NCBI RefSeq assembly: GCF_030407435.1
Contig: NZ_JASDDK010000001.1
Location: 992,001-1,056,000, forward strand
Origin: Winogradskyella bathintestinalis
Lineage (GTDB): Bacteria > Bacteroidota > Bacteroidia > Flavobacteriales > Flavobacteriaceae
Direction of reading: 5' to 3'
Length of the DNA stretch: 64,000 nt
Shown here: in pieces, positions 1-9,303 of the stretch
Layout of the letters: every line of letters starts with the position of its first letter
How positions within the stretch are numbered: the stretch's first letter is position 1
Position numbers and translations under genes: made by a program
Notes under the pieces: generated by a model
What the model was told of the DNA's origin: nothing
Seen by the model: the letters and a program-made list of their open reading frames with translations, nothing else
The model's database searches: none

Positions 1-856
1 GGGTAATGGCCCACTCAATACCAATTTCTCTTACTTCTTTATTGCTTTTACAACCCTCCACAGCATCTATCAAATCTTCTGGTAAATCTATTTTGAAAAC
101 TTGGGGTAATAACTGTAAGTGCCGTTTTATCGCCAATGGTTTTATACCAGGAATTATAGGCACATTGATACCTTCTGCCTTAGCAGCTTCCACAAATTCA
201 AAATATTTTTTATTATCAAAAAACATTTGTGTTACTACATAATCGGCTCCAGCATCTACTTTTTCTTTTAAACGTTTTAAGTCGGTTTTTAGGGAAGGTG
301 CTTCAATGTGTTTTTCAGGATAACCAGCAACACCTATACAAAAATCAGATTTATCTACAGCTTCAAGCACATCGTGTAAATATTTTCCTTTATTAAGATT
401 TTGAATCTGACTGACCAATTCTTTGGCATATTGGTGTCCACCCTTACTAGCTTCAAAATATTGCTGGTGTTTCATAGCATCACCTCGTAAAGCCATCACA
501 TTATTAATACCCAAATAATGACAATCGACCAATAAATATTCGGTTTCTTCTCTGCTAAATCCGCCACATAATACATGTGGAACGGTATCAATATCATATT
601 TATGTTTTATAGCCGCGCAAATGCCAACCGTTCCAGGTCGCATTCGGGTAATTTTACGATCTAAAAGTCCTTCTTTTTCAATATAAACATACTCTTCTCG
701 AGACGTGGTAACATCTATAAATGGCGGTTTAAACTCCATTAGTGGATCAATATTATTATATAATTGTTCAATACTATTACCTTTTTTTGGCGGAATTATT
801 TCAAAGGAAAATAAGGTTTTACCGTTCGCGTTTTTTATATGGTCTGTTACTTTCAT
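1..856 (-). CDS. metF: 5,10-methylenetetrahydrofolate reductase (3' end outside window)
   Basis: Reading leftwards from the ATG at 856, the frame stays open to the window edge (about 285 codons). It begins MKVTDHIKNANGKTLFSFEI, followed by IPPKKGNS, the typical MetF opening with the catalytic FEIIPPK-type strand. Further on come TTSREEY, LVDCHYLGINNVMALRGD and YVVTQMFFDN, all MetF barrel motifs. The family is about 300-320 residues, so only some 30 C-terminal residues are missing. MetF reduces methylene-THF to methyl-THF, the methyl donor for MetH. It is the last gene of the riboswitch-led metZ-metH-metF unit, 158 bp after the second metH gene. That gap holds two repeat-like hairpins which may affect metF expression. 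Confidence 0.95.
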   Translation of the reverse strand, partial: MKVTDHIKNANGKTLFSFEIIPPKKGNSIEQLYNNIDPLMEFKPPFIDVTTSREEYVYIEKEGLLDRKITRMRPGTVGICAAIKHKYDIDTVPHVLCGGFSREETEYLLVDCHYLGINNVMALRGDAMKHQQYFEASKGGHQYAKELVSQIQNLNKGKYLHDVLEAVDKSDFCIGVAGYPEKHIEAPSLKTDLKRLKEKVDAGADYVVTQMFFDNKKYFEFVEAAKAEGINVPIIPGIKPLAIKRHLQLLPQVFKIDLPEDLIDAVEGCKSNKEVREIGIEWAIT

Positions 857-890
857 AATATTGCCCACGAAGGTGGGTATCGCTTTAAAT

Positions 891-912
891 TCCCTTTAAA
901 CTTCAAAGGGGA
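891..912. repeat. GC-rich hairpin upstream of metF
   Basis: An inverted repeat TCCCTTT / AAAGGG(G)A with a 7-nt loop lies 35-56 nt upstream of the metF ATG, on the transcribed leader side. It resembles the CCCCT...AGGGG palindrome at 4760-4775 in the same operon. This may be a small dispersed intergenic element or an mRNA processing hairpin. No T-run follows in the metF direction, so it does not look like a simple terminator. Confidence 0.5.
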
Positions 913-933
913 TATATTTTCATATTTTATTTT

Positions 934-1013
934 GGCGTTACCACAAGGGTCGCGCTTTTCGTTATATCTTTTTCTCGTGCCTCAAAAAAGGATGCCACTG
1001 CAATCGCTAACGC
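934..1013. repeat. Candidate REP-like intergenic hairpin element between metH and metF
   Basis: An 80-bp segment abuts the metH stop codon (1015-1017). It has terminal inverted arms GCGTTA (935-940) and TAACGC (1008-1013) and an inner stem ATCTTTTT (966-973) against AAAAAGGAT (985-993), which gives a long imperfect hairpin. From memory, segments of this general wording (GGCGTTACC...GGGTCG...TATCTTTT...AAAAAGGATGCC...CTAACGC) recur between genes in many Flavobacteriaceae. No second copy is visible in this window, so the claim that it is a dispersed family is recollection plus inference. Confidence 0.5.
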
Positions 1014-1014
1014 A

Positions 1015-3708
1015 CTAATCCGCAATATTCGGACTCAACCATTTTGTGGCTTCTTCTTCAGAAATGTTCCGTCGCTTCGCATAATCTTCAATTTGATCTT
1101 CTTTAATTTTTCCTAATCCAAAATATCTCGCTTCAGGATTTCCAAAATAATAACCGCTTACACTTGCGGCCGGCCACATGGCTAAACTTTCAGTAAGTTT
1201 AACGCCTATGTTTTCTTCAACATTCAGAATTTCCCAAATGGTTGTCTTTTCTAAATGGTCTGGACAAGCAGGATAACCTGGTGCAGGACGAATGCCTTTG
1301 TAACTTTCCTTTATAAGCTCTTCGTTGGTTAGGTTTTCGTTTCGGTCATAATTCCAGTGCTTTGTTCTTACTTCTTTATGCAAGTATTCGGCAAAAGCTT
1401 CAGCAAGTCTATCGGCTAGTGCTTTAATCATTATGGCATTATAATCGTCATGTTCTGCTTCAAATTTTTCTGCTAATTCTTGAGTTCCAAATCCAGTAGT
1501 AACGCAAAAAGCTCCCATATAATCTTGTTTTCCTGTAGATTTTGGAGCTATGAAATCTGCTAAGGCGATGTTTGGTTTGCCTTTTGCTTTTTTGGATTGT
1601 TGACGGAGGGTTAGGAATTTGTGGGTCTCATTCTGTGCTTTAAGAAGTGAAATTTCAATATCATCATCATTAATTGAATTCGCTTCAAATAACCCGAAAA
1701 TGGCTTTTGCTTTTAGAAGTTTTTCATCAAAAATCCGTTTCAGCAATTTCTTAGCATCAGCAGATAGTTCGGAGGCTTGTTCGCCAACTACATCATCCGT
1801 TAAAATTGCTGGATATTTGCCATGTAAATCCCAACTCCTAAAGAATGGAGACCAATCAATAAATTCTTCAAGCTTAGTAATGTCAAAATCATCAATAATA
1901 TGAATGCCTAATTGGTCCGGTTTTACGATTTCAGACGTATTCCAATTGATTTTGAATTTATTTCTCCGAGCCTCAGAAAGGGTTAAATATTCTTTTTTCC
2001 TAGTACGTTTTAAAAATTGTTCTCTAAACGCATCATACTCTTCCCGAATCTGCTCTTTATAAACTCTACTGTCTTTTTTGAGTAAATCGCCAACGACAGT
2101 CACAGCTCTTGAAGCATCATTAATATGAACTACAGTATTCTTATAATGTGGTGCGATTTTAACCGCCGAATGTGCTCTAGAAGTTGTTGCGCCACCAATA
2201 ATCAGTGGGATTTCAATGTTCTCTTTTTCAAGAGCTTTCGAGACATAAACCATTTCGTCAAGCGACGGTGTAATTAATCCACTCAAACCAATGATATCAA
2301 CATTTTCTTTAATGGCGGTTTCAATAATTTTTTCTGGTGGCACCATCACTCCAAGGTCAATGATTTCATAATTATTACAACCCAGGACCACACTAACAAT
2401 ATTCTTTCCGATATCATGAACATCGCCTTTTACGGTTGCCATTAATATTTTTCCTGCGAATTCTTGCTTGCCATCTTTTTCCGCTTCGATAAATGGCTGT
2501 AAATATGCAACCGCTTTTTTCATTACACGAGCCGATTTTACTACCTGAGGCAAAAACATTTTACCACTACCAAATAAATCACCAACCACATTCATACCAA
2601 TCATTAAATGACCTTCTATAACTTCAATGGGTTTGTCTGAAGCTAAACGAGCTTCTTCCACATCTTCAATGATAAATTTGTCGACGCCTTTAACTAGCGC
2701 GTGTGTAATGCGGTCTTGCAGAGCATCATTTCTCCATGCTTGGATATTTGTGGATTGTGCGGACAAGTCACGACTTGTTCCTGCGAGGGATTCGGCTATC
2801 TCCATCAATCTTTCCGTAGCATCATCGCGCCTATCAAAAAAAACATCTTCAATACGTTCTAATAAATCCTTATCAATTTCATCATATACTTCCAACATTG
2901 TCGGATTAACAATCCCTAAGTTCATCCCATTTTTTATGGCATGATATAAAAATGCCGAATGCATCGCTTCACGCACCACATTATTTCCCCTAAACGAAAA
3001 TGATACATTACTCACGCCGCCAGAAACATTGGCATGTGGTAAGTTTTCACGAATCCATTTGGTAGCTTCAAAAAAGTCGAGTGCGTTTCTGCGGTGCTCG
3101 TCCATTCCTGTAGCAACCGGAAAAATATTTGGGTCGAAAATTATATCTTGAGCAGGAAAGTTGAGCTCATTTACCAAAATATGATATGAGCGTTTACAAA
3201 TCTCAATGCGTCTATCGTAATTATCGGCTTGTCCAGCTTCATCAAAAGCCATAACAACCACTGCAGCTCCATAACGTTTTATCAGTTTAGCGTGGTGTTT
3301 AAATTCGGCTTCACCTTCTTTCAAACTAATGGAATTAACCACACATTTTCCTTGCGCAACTTGTAAACCCGCTTCAATAATTTCCCATTTAGAACTGTCT
3401 ATCATCAAGGGAATTCTTGAAATATCGGGTTCTGATGCTATGAGATTTAAAAAAGTGGTCATGGCATACACTCCATCGAGCATGCCTTCATCCATGTTAA
3501 CATCTAAAATTTGTGCGCCTCCTTCAACTTGGTCTCTGGCAACTTCTAAGGCTTCATCGTATTTTTCTTCTTTAATAAGACGAAGGAATTTTCGAGAACC
3601 AGTGACATTGGTTCGTTCGCCAACATTTATGAAATTTGATTCTGGCGTAACCACCAAAGGTTCTAATCCAGATAAAGTCAAATATTTTTTAGTATCAGAT
3701 ACTGCCAT
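1015..3708 (-). CDS. metH: Methionine synthase, pterin/B12/activation part (split MetH, second gene)
   Basis: This gene encodes 897 residues covering the C-terminal three modules of cobalamin-dependent methionine synthase. They are the pterin-binding barrel (about 25-290, with [13 protein letters not shown]), the helical cap plus B12 Rossmann module (about 320-560, with DVHDIG and cobalt-ligand His431), and the reactivation domain with the SAM-binding RPAPGYP motif at 807. The homocysteine-binding module is absent because it is encoded by the upstream gene. The two genes share one base (TAATG: the stop TAA and start ATG overlap at 3708), so translational coupling is likely. The product transfers methyl from methyl-THF via cobalamin to homocysteine. 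The split form is known in Flavobacteria and related groups, so this is not a frameshift artefact. Confidence 0.96.
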   Translation of the reverse strand: MAVSDTKKYLTLSGLEPLVVTPESNFINVGERTNVTGSRKFLRLIKEEKYDEALEVARDQVEGGAQILDVNMDEGMLDGVYAMTTFLNLIASEPDISRIPLMIDSSKWEIIEAGLQVAQGKCVVNSISLKEGEAEFKHHAKLIKRYGAAVVVMAFDEAGQADNYDRRIEICKRSYHILVNELNFPAQDIIFDPNIFPVATGMDEHRRNALDFFEATKWIRENLPHANVSGGVSNVSFSFRGNNVVREAMHSAFLYHAIKNGMNLGIVNPTMLEVYDEIDKDLLERIEDVFFDRRDDATERLMEIAESLAGTSRDLSAQSTNIQAWRNDALQDRITHALVKGVDKFIIEDVEEARLASDKPIEVIEGHLMIGMNVVGDLFGSGKMFLPQVVKSARVMKKAVAYLQPFIEAEKDGKQEFAGKILMATVKGDVHDIGKNIVSVVLGCNNYEIIDLGVMVPPEKIIETAIKENVDIIGLSGLITPSLDEMVYVSKALEKENIEIPLIIGGATTSRAHSAVKIAPHYKNTVVHINDASRAVTVVGDLLKKDSRVYKEQIREEYDAFREQFLKRTRKKEYLTLSEARRNKFKINWNTSEIVKPDQLGIHIIDDFDITKLEEFIDWSPFFRSWDLHGKYPAILTDDVVGEQASELSADAKKLLKRIFDEKLLKAKAIFGLFEANSINDDDIEISLLKAQNETHKFLTLRQQSKKAKGKPNIALADFIAPKSTGKQDYMGAFCVTTGFGTQELAEKFEAEHDDYNAIMIKALADRLAEAFAEYLHKEVRTKHWNYDRNENLTNEELIKESYKGIRPAPGYPACPDHLEKTTIWEILNVEENIGVKLTESLAMWPAASVSGYYFGNPEARYFGLGKIKEDQIEDYAKRRNISEEEATKWLSPNIAD

Positions 3709-4709
3709 TATGCAAATTCTTGAATTAATCTAGGTTTGTATTTCTGAGCTACTTCAGCAATCGCTTTTATGTGTTCAGGACTTGTGCCACAGCAACCTCC
3801 TATGATATTTATGAGATTATCTTTAAGATAGTCTTCAATATAGTGTTGCATTTGTTTTGGTGTTTCGTCATAATCGCCAAAAGCATTTGGTAATCCTGCG
3901 TTTGGATGTGCTGAGGTAAAAAACTCGGTTTCGTTAGATAAGCGTTGTAAATATGGTTTTAATTGTTGCGCACCAAGTGCACAATTAAAACCAACACTTA
4001 ATAATGGTATATGTGATATGGATGTTAAAAATGCTTCAACAGTTTGTCCTGATAAGGTTCTACCTGAAGCATCAGTGATTGTTCCTGAAACCATAATTGG
4101 GATGTCGATGTTTCGTTCTTCCTTAACTTCTTCAATCGCAAATAATGCAGCTTTGGCGTTGAGTGTATCAAAAATAGTCTCGACCAAAAGGATATCAACA
4201 CCTCCATCAATTAGAGCCTCTACTTGTTGTTTGTAGGCAATTCGTAATTCGTTAAATGTAATAGCTCTATACTCTGGTCGGTTTACATCTGGTGATAAAC
4301 TTGCGGTTTTGTTGGTTGGGCCAATACTTCCTGCGACGAATCTAGGTTTTTCAGGATTAGCTTCTGTAAATTTTTCAGCCACCTGTTTGGCTATTTTTGC
4401 CGATTCAAAATTAAGCTCGTAAACCAAATCTTCCATATCGTAATCTGCCATAGCGATGGTTGTGCCAGAAAATGTGTTGGTTTCAACGATATCGGCTCCA
4501 GCTTCAAAATATTTAGCATGAATTTCCGCAATGGCTTTGGGTTGTGTTATGGATAACAAATCGTTATTTCCTTTTAAAGGCGATGGATAATCCTTAAAAC
4601 GCTCTCCTCTAAAATCATCTTCTGAGAAATTGTATTGCTGAAGCATGGTTCCCATGGCGCCATCGAGGACTAGGATTCGTTTTATTAATTCTTTTTTTAT
4701 GTTGCTCAT
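3708..4709 (-). CDS. metH: Methionine synthase, homocysteine-binding part (split MetH, first gene)
   Basis: This gene encodes 333 residues that form one homocysteine S-methyltransferase barrel. [10 protein letters not shown] lies near the start, VETNTFSGT at 76-84, and the three zinc-ligand cysteines are intact: C243 in GFNCALG and C306/C307 in [10 protein letters not shown]. The protein binds and activates homocysteine for methylation by the partner protein encoded immediately downstream. The two genes are joined by a 1-bp stop/start overlap. The 152-bp gap to metZ holds a perfect 16-bp palindrome but no terminator T-run, so one transcript from the SAM riboswitch is likely. The main alternative, a betaine or S-methylmethionine methyltransferase, is made unlikely by the adjacent B12-binding half. 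Confidence 0.95.
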   Translation of the reverse strand: MSNIKKELIKRILVLDGAMGTMLQQYNFSEDDFRGERFKDYPSPLKGNNDLLSITQPKAIAEIHAKYFEAGADIVETNTFSGTTIAMADYDMEDLVYELNFESAKIAKQVAEKFTEANPEKPRFVAGSIGPTNKTASLSPDVNRPEYRAITFNELRIAYKQQVEALIDGGVDILLVETIFDTLNAKAALFAIEEVKEERNIDIPIMVSGTITDASGRTLSGQTVEAFLTSISHIPLLSVGFNCALGAQQLKPYLQRLSNETEFFTSAHPNAGLPNAFGDYDETPKQMQHYIEDYLKDNLINIIGGCCGTSPEHIKAIAEVAQKYKPRLIQEFA

Positions 4710-4759
4710 AATTTGTTGTTATTAAAGGTGGTTTTATTTGAAACAAAAACACCCCTAAA

Positions 4760-4775
4760 GTCCCCTCGAGGGGAC
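4760..4775. repeat. Perfect 16-bp palindrome between metZ and metH
   Basis: GTCCCCTC/GAGGGGAC is a perfect palindrome in the metZ-metH gap, next to a further CCCCT at 4752-4756. It is GC-rich in otherwise AT-rich intergenic DNA and resembles the hairpin at 891-912. It may be a protein-binding site or a degraded member of an intergenic repeat family. The function is unknown. Confidence 0.6.
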
Positions 4776-4861
4776 AATTCATAAATTCAACTTTTTAGTT
4801 TAGAGTTTAAAACTCAATTTCATTATCATCATTTTCATTTTTCTTATATCTCGAACTGAAG

Positions 4862-6031
4862 TTAGGTTTCTAACGCTTGTTTCAAGTCTTTAATAATATC
4901 TTCTGGATGTTCTAAACCCACAGAAATTCTGATTAATCCGGCAGTAATTCCTGTTTCTAAACGTATACTTTCTGGTATTTTTGCGTGTGTTGTAGAGGCC
5001 GGATGTGTGACGATGCTTCTAGTGTCTCCTAAATTTGCAGAAAGCGATAATAGTTTTATAGAATTCAAAAATTGTCTTCCAGCTTCAATACCTCCTTTTA
5101 TTTCGAATGCAATTATACTTCCACCTAATTTCATTTGTTGTTTTGCTAATTCGTATTGCGGGTGCGATTTTAGAAATGGATATTTAACAAAATTCACATT
5201 TTCGTGCGTTTCTAAAAAGGTAGCAATTTTTAATGCGCTATCACAATGTCTGTCGACTCTAACTGGTAAGGTTTCTAAACTTTTAGACAAAACCCATGCA
5301 TTAAATGGCGACAAGGCTGGTCCGGTATTTCTAGAAAATAAATATATTTTTTGAATTAAATCTTCAGTACCAACAGTGACACCTCCTAGAACTCGCCCTT
5401 GCCCATCCATTAATTTCGTGGCAGAATGAATCACTAAATCGGCACCGAATTTTATGGGTTGTTGTAAATAAGGCGTTGCAAAACAATTATCAATTATAAA
5501 TAATAGATTATGTTTTTTTGCCAAATCGCCTATACGTTGTAAATCTAAAATATCAACCGCAGGATTTGTTGGACTTTCTGCATAAATTACCTTGGTATTG
5601 GTTTGAATTACATTTTCTATGAGGTCTGATTCTTCAATTTTAAAATAGCTTGTTGAGATATTCCACTTCGGTAAAATGTTATTAAATAATGTTTGTGTCG
5701 AGCCAAATATACTTCGACATGAAAGGATATGATCTCCGGCATTCAATAACGCTGCAAAAGTTGAAAATACAGCCGACATGCCAGACGCAAAAGCATAACC
5801 ACGTTCGGCACCTTCCATGAGACACACTTTTTCTACAAATTCTGATGTATTGGGATTAGAATATCTACTATAAATATTGCGCTTTTTTTCATCGGCAAAA
5901 GAGGCACGCATATCTTCTGCATCATCAAAAATATAGCTCGATGTTAAATACAATGGACTCGAATGTTCTAAAAATTGAGAACGTTCTATTTGGGTTCGTA
6001 TAGCTTTTGTTTCAATGTATTCTGAACTCAT
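4862..6031 (-). CDS. metZ: O-succinylhomoserine sulfhydrylase / trans-sulfuration PLP enzyme
   Basis: This is a 389-residue protein of the Cys/Met-metabolism PLP family. PLP-contacting D181 lies in DNCFATP and the Schiff-base lysine is K206 in HSATKLMDGQGRVLGG. The DGQGRVLGG stretch is typical of O-succinyl (or O-acetyl) homoserine sulfhydrylases rather than of cystathionine lyases. The R-YSNP segment at 56-60 is also standard. It makes homocysteine directly from an activated homoserine and sulfide, feeding MetH encoded by the next two genes. It is the first gene after a SAM-I riboswitch, as expected for a methionine biosynthesis operon. The exact acyl donor cannot be read from sequence. Confidence 0.9.
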   Translation of the reverse strand: MSSEYIETKAIRTQIERSQFLEHSSPLYLTSSYIFDDAEDMRASFADEKKRNIYSRYSNPNTSEFVEKVCLMEGAERGYAFASGMSAVFSTFAALLNAGDHILSCRSIFGSTQTLFNNILPKWNISTSYFKIEESDLIENVIQTNTKVIYAESPTNPAVDILDLQRIGDLAKKHNLLFIIDNCFATPYLQQPIKFGADLVIHSATKLMDGQGRVLGGVTVGTEDLIQKIYLFSRNTGPALSPFNAWVLSKSLETLPVRVDRHCDSALKIATFLETHENVNFVKYPFLKSHPQYELAKQQMKLGGSIIAFEIKGGIEAGRQFLNSIKLLSLSANLGDTRSIVTHPASTTHAKIPESIRLETGITAGLIRISVGLEHPEDIIKDLKQALET

Positions 6032-6090
6032 TTTTACCGTTTTTGAGTCATTAAATCAAACCAATAATGAAATAAAAAATCCATCAAGGG

Positions 6091-6110
6091 AAACGCTATA
6101 AATGGCGTTT
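6091..6110 (-). terminator. Candidate expression-platform hairpin of the SAM riboswitch
   Basis: Between the S-box aptamer and metZ, the minus strand reads AAACGC - 8-nt loop - GCGTTT, followed about 12 nt later by a run of T. This may be the SAM-stabilised terminator. A second small hairpin (ATTACA/TGTAAT, about 6138-6153) lies between it and the aptamer and could be part of the switch. The T-run is not immediately after the stem, so the mechanism is uncertain. Confidence 0.45.
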
Positions 6111-6162
6111 ATACTATAAAAATGTTATAAGAGATTGAATTACAATTGTGTAATTATGTTTG

Positions 6163-6282
6163 GTTATCTATCCAATTACCCGATAAATGAATCGGTAATT
6201 ACGTAGAATTTAGCACCTTCTTAATAAGTTTAAGGGTTGCTAAGGCTTCATTGGGTCTAATCCCTCTGCCTTTCTTGATAAC
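6163..6282 (-). promoter_or_regulatory. SAM-I (S-box) riboswitch
   Basis: Read on the minus strand, the element starts GTTATCAAGAAAGGCAGAGG, then GATTAGACCC, AATGAAGCCT and TAGCAACCC. Later come AAGGTGCTAAATTC and a closing GATAAC. The closing P1 helix GTTATC (6282-6277) / GATAAC (6168-6163) is perfect. The GAUGAA-like and GCAACC core, the kink-turn region and GGUGCUAAUUC are the hallmarks of the SAM-I aptamer. It lies about 130 nt upstream of metZ and should switch off metZ-metH-metF when S-adenosylmethionine is abundant. Confidence 0.95.
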
Positions 6283-6419
6283 ATTTCAATAAATATTTGA
6301 ACTTTATGAAATACAATATTCCGAAAGAAAACAGGAAAAAACAAATTTTATTCACTTTATTTTAACAGCAGCTTATGATCTTTTAATTGTAACTTTGAAG
6401 TATCTCAAATGAATAAGCT

Positions 6420-7010
6420 ATGTTAGAGAATTTCTGGTTTAATGTGCAATATGGCATGAACCATGTTTTGGATATTAATGGGTATGACCACGTATTATTT
6501 TTAGTGATTTTGGCTGTGCCATATGTTTTTAAAAGTTGGAAGCGTGTCCTTTTATTGGTGACAATGTTTACTTTAGGCCATACAATATCATTAATCTTAG
6601 CTGCTTATGGCGTTGTTGCGGTTAATGGAGCACTAGTAGAATTTCTTATTCCTGTTACCATATTAGTTGCGGCTATATTCAATTTGTTTTCTGCGAGTCG
6701 TACAACACAAAATAATAAATTAAGTTTACTGTTCTTTGCAACCTTGTTTTTTGGATTGGTTCATGGATTAGGCTTTGCAAGAGAGTTTAAAATGTTTTCT
6801 GGTCAGACGGAGAACAAATTAAAACTCTTAATTGAGTTTGCACTAGGTATTGAGTTGGCTCAAATCATTATTGTATTTATTGTTTTGTTTATTGGTTTCT
6901 TATGTCAAACTATTTTTAGAGTTTCGCGTCGCGATTGGATTATGGTTTGTTCTTCAATAGTAATTGGTTTAGTTATTCCTATGATTATGGGCAGTGATTT
7001 GCTGACCTAA
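6420..7010 (+). CDS. HupE/UreJ-like membrane protein
   Basis: This is a 196-residue, very hydrophobic protein with about six membrane segments. The histidine-bearing N-terminal signature of the HupE/UreJ_2 family is present: GMNHVLDINGYDHVLF (H15, D23, H24) and FTLGHTISL (H54), with LVHGLGFARE in the fourth or fifth segment. In other bacteria HupE and UreJ are linked to nickel (or other metal) entry for hydrogenase or urease. No hydrogenase or urease genes are in this window, so the substrate here is unknown. The gene is monocistronic or the first of a plus-strand run with the dCMP deaminase, which starts 231 bp later. An inner-membrane location is expected. Confidence 0.8.
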   Translation: MLENFWFNVQYGMNHVLDINGYDHVLFLVILAVPYVFKSWKRVLLLVTMFTLGHTISLILAAYGVVAVNGALVEFLIPVTILVAAIFNLFSASRTTQNNKLSLLFFATLFFGLVHGLGFAREFKMFSGQTENKLKLLIEFALGIELAQIIIVFIVLFIGFLCQTIFRVSRRDWIMVCSSIVIGLVIPMIMGSDLLT

Positions 7011-7241
7011 ACTTAATGTTTAGTTAAATTTTTAGTACTGTAAATTGCTTGTAAAATACGTAGCCGCTATATTCGTTATCATTAAGTACTTTTGTGTCAT
7101 ATTATTGCGCCTATGAATTCAGTGCTAACGGATATGAAAATTAATTTTTTTGTTTCCAGGGGCGCTTTAAATTTTAGGAGCAATTATTAATAGCGTCAGA
7201 TGACGTAACTCAAAATTTGCATAAAAAAATATTAACCAGTA

Positions 7242-7694
7242 ATGCCAAAAATAAAACAATTACGATACGACAAAGCTTATTTACGTATAGCTAAAGAATG
7301 GGGGAAATTATCTCATTGCAAGCGAAAACAAGTTGGCGCGCTTATTGTAAAAGATAGAATGATAATTTCTGATGGATACAACGGTACACCTACGGGATTT
7401 GAAAATTATTGCGAAGACGATGAGGGTTACACCAAATGGTATGTCTTACATGCCGAAGCGAATGCTATTCTCAAAGTAGCCTCATCTACACAATCGTGTA
7501 GAGGTGCGACATTGTACATTACGTTGTCTCCTTGCAAAGAATGTAGTAAATTGATACATCAAGCAGGAATTGTTCGCGTAGTGTATCACCAAGATTATAA
7601 AGATTGTTCTGGTATTGATTTTCTGAAAAAAGCAGGTATTGAACTAGAACTTATTGAAGATTTAACTGAAGATTCCCACTCTCATAGGAAATAA
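7242..7694 (+). CDS. dCMP/CMP deaminase, zinc-dependent
   Basis: This 150-residue member of the cytidine/deoxycytidylate deaminase fold has the zinc site H70-A-E72 (LHAEANAIL) and P97-C98-K-E-C101 (SPCKECSKL). The longer N-terminal part with GYNGTP and an extended loop before the HAE motif matches dCMP deaminases (ComEB type) rather than tRNA deaminases. Deamination of dCMP gives dUMP for thymidylate synthesis. Its stop codon is followed after one base by the ATG of the S41 peptidase gene, so the two are very probably co-transcribed. A functional link between them is not obvious. Confidence 0.88.
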   Translation: MPKIKQLRYDKAYLRIAKEWGKLSHCKRKQVGALIVKDRMIISDGYNGTPTGFENYCEDDEGYTKWYVLHAEANAILKVASSTQSCRGATLYITLSPCKECSKLIHQAGIVRVVYHQDYKDCSGIDFLKKAGIELELIEDLTEDSHSHRK

Positions 7695-7695
7695 T

Positions 7696-9303
7696 ATGAC
7701 CACAAAAAATAAATACCTACCTCTAATTATTGGTATCGCGATCGCGGCGGGGGTTATTATTGGTGGGCGTTTAAATTTTACAGATACTTCAGATAATCTT
7801 TTTTCTACAAATAGTAAAAAGGATAAACTCAACCGTCTTATAGATTATATTGATTATGAGTATGTAGAGGACGTTAATACAGATAGTATTGTCGATGTTA
7901 CCGTTAATGGGATTTTAAATAATCTCGATCCGCATTCATCTTACATTCCAAAAGAAGATTTAGAACGCATTACCGAAAATATGAAAGGTAATTTTGTTGG
8001 TATAGGTATTAATTTTTACCCGTATAAAGATAGTATTGCTGTTGTAAAACCAACAGAAGGTGGGCCGAGTGAGCGTGCTGGAATTATGAGTGGAGATCGT
8101 ATTCTTTATGCCGATGGTGATTCGCTTTTTGGTCGTAAAATTGATAATGATTTATTGGGTAAAAAGCTGAGAGGAAAAAAAAATAGTACGGTTAAACTAA
8201 CAGTTTATAGAAAAGGCGAAGATGATTTATTAGAATTTGACGTGAAACGAAAAGATATTCCGATAAAGAGTATTGATGCTGCTTATATGCTTACCGACGA
8301 ATTAGGTTATATAAAAATGAATCGTTTTGCAGAATCAACCTTTACGGAGTTTAAAGAGGCGTTAAATGAACTCAAAGATTTAGGTGCGACAAAATTAGCG
8401 TTAGATTTAAGAAATAATCCTGGTGGTTTCTTAGGGATTGCTGAGCAAATTGTAGATGAGTTTTTAGAAGATGATAAGTTGATATTATTTACTAGAGATA
8501 AAAAAGGAAAAGAAGAGCGTACCTACGCAACCAGACGAGGCGATTTTGAGAATGGAGAAATATATATTCTAATCAATGAAAACTCAGCTTCTGCAAGTGA
8601 GGTTATTGCAGGTGCACTTCAAGACAACGATAAAGGAATTATAGTAGGCAGACGCTCTTACGGAAAAGGTTTGGTGCAACGCGAAATGGCCTTAGGCGAT
8701 GGTAGTGCGGTACGCCTTACGGTTTCTAAATATTACACGCCAACTGGCCGCTCAATTCAACGGCCTTACGTCAATGGAGATAACGACAAGTATTATAACG
8801 ACTATTACAAACGCTTAAGAACTGGGGAATTAGCAGATGAAGAAAGTATAGTGGTTGATGACTCTCTAAAATTTACAACACCAAAAGGAAAAGTAGTTTA
8901 TGGAGGTGGAGGAATTATTCCCGATGTTTTTGTGCCAGTCGATCGCTTATTTGATAATGAAACTATTAATTATTTAAGACGACGAGGTCATTTTGGCTAT
9001 TTTGTGTTTGAAGAATTGGATAAAAATAGAGAGGTGTATGCCAATGTATCAAAATACGATTTTATAAATAATTTTGAGGTTAGCGATGATATCGTTCTAC
9101 GTTTTCAAAATTATATAAACCGGCAAGAACGGACCAATATTACCTTTGTTGCGTATAATGACGAAATTAGACGTTTAATAAAAGCAACGCTTGCGCTCCA
9201 GTTATTTGATGATAATGCCTTTGAAGAAATTATAAATAAGGAAGATGTTATGGTACAAGAAGTGATTCTGTTAAGTTCTGAGTATCCTACTATTAAGAAA
9301 TAA
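7696..9303 (+). CDS. S41 family C-terminal processing peptidase
   Basis: This 535-residue protein has an N-terminal membrane/signal segment (about 7-24), a helical region, a PDZ domain (about 90-175, with GNFVGIG and GPSERAGIMSGD) and the tail-specific protease core. The catalytic serine is S299 in NSASASEVIAG, and K324 in SYGKGLVQ is 25 residues later, the usual Ser/Lys spacing. It should degrade or trim periplasmic proteins from their C-termini. The start ATG is one base after the deaminase stop. The last 11 bp overlap convergently with the FAD protein gene on the other strand, and no terminator separates them. Confidence 0.92.
   Translation: MTTKNKYLPLIIGIAIAAGVIIGGRLNFTDTSDNLFSTNSKKDKLNRLIDYIDYEYVEDVNTDSIVDVTVNGILNNLDPHSSYIPKEDLERITENMKGNFVGIGINFYPYKDSIAVVKPTEGGPSERAGIMSGDRILYADGDSLFGRKIDNDLLGKKLRGKKNSTVKLTVYRKGEDDLLEFDVKRKDIPIKSIDAAYMLTDELGYIKMNRFAESTFTEFKEALNELKDLGATKLALDLRNNPGGFLGIAEQIVDEFLEDDKLILFTRDKKGKEERTYATRRGDFENGEIYILINENSASASEVIAGALQDNDKGIIVGRRSYGKGLVQREMALGDGSAVRLTVSKYYTPTGRSIQRPYVNGDNDKYYNDYYKRLRTGELADEESIVVDDSLKFTTPKGKVVYGGGGIIPDVFVPVDRLFDNETINYLRRRGHFGYFVFEELDKNREVYANVSKYDFINNFEVSDDIVLRFQNYINRQERTNITFVAYNDEIRRLIKATLALQLFDDNAFEEIINKEDVMVQEVILLSSEYPTIKK

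Larger units (their letters stand above)
6032..6419. other. Divergent intergenic region metZ / hupE-like gene
   Basis: Most of this 388-bp region is the metZ leader with the SAM-I riboswitch. On the right-hand side a Bacteroidetes-type -10 box TAACTTTG lies at 6390-6397, 22 bp before the ATG of the HupE/UreJ-like gene, without a clear TTG at the usual distance. No small gene is supported here. Confidence 0.6.

Noticed and set aside
3700..3716. Frameshift splitting metH
   Set aside because: The two halves end and begin at a natural domain border with a TAATG stop/start overlap, and split MetH is known in Flavobacteria, so it is two genes rather than an error.
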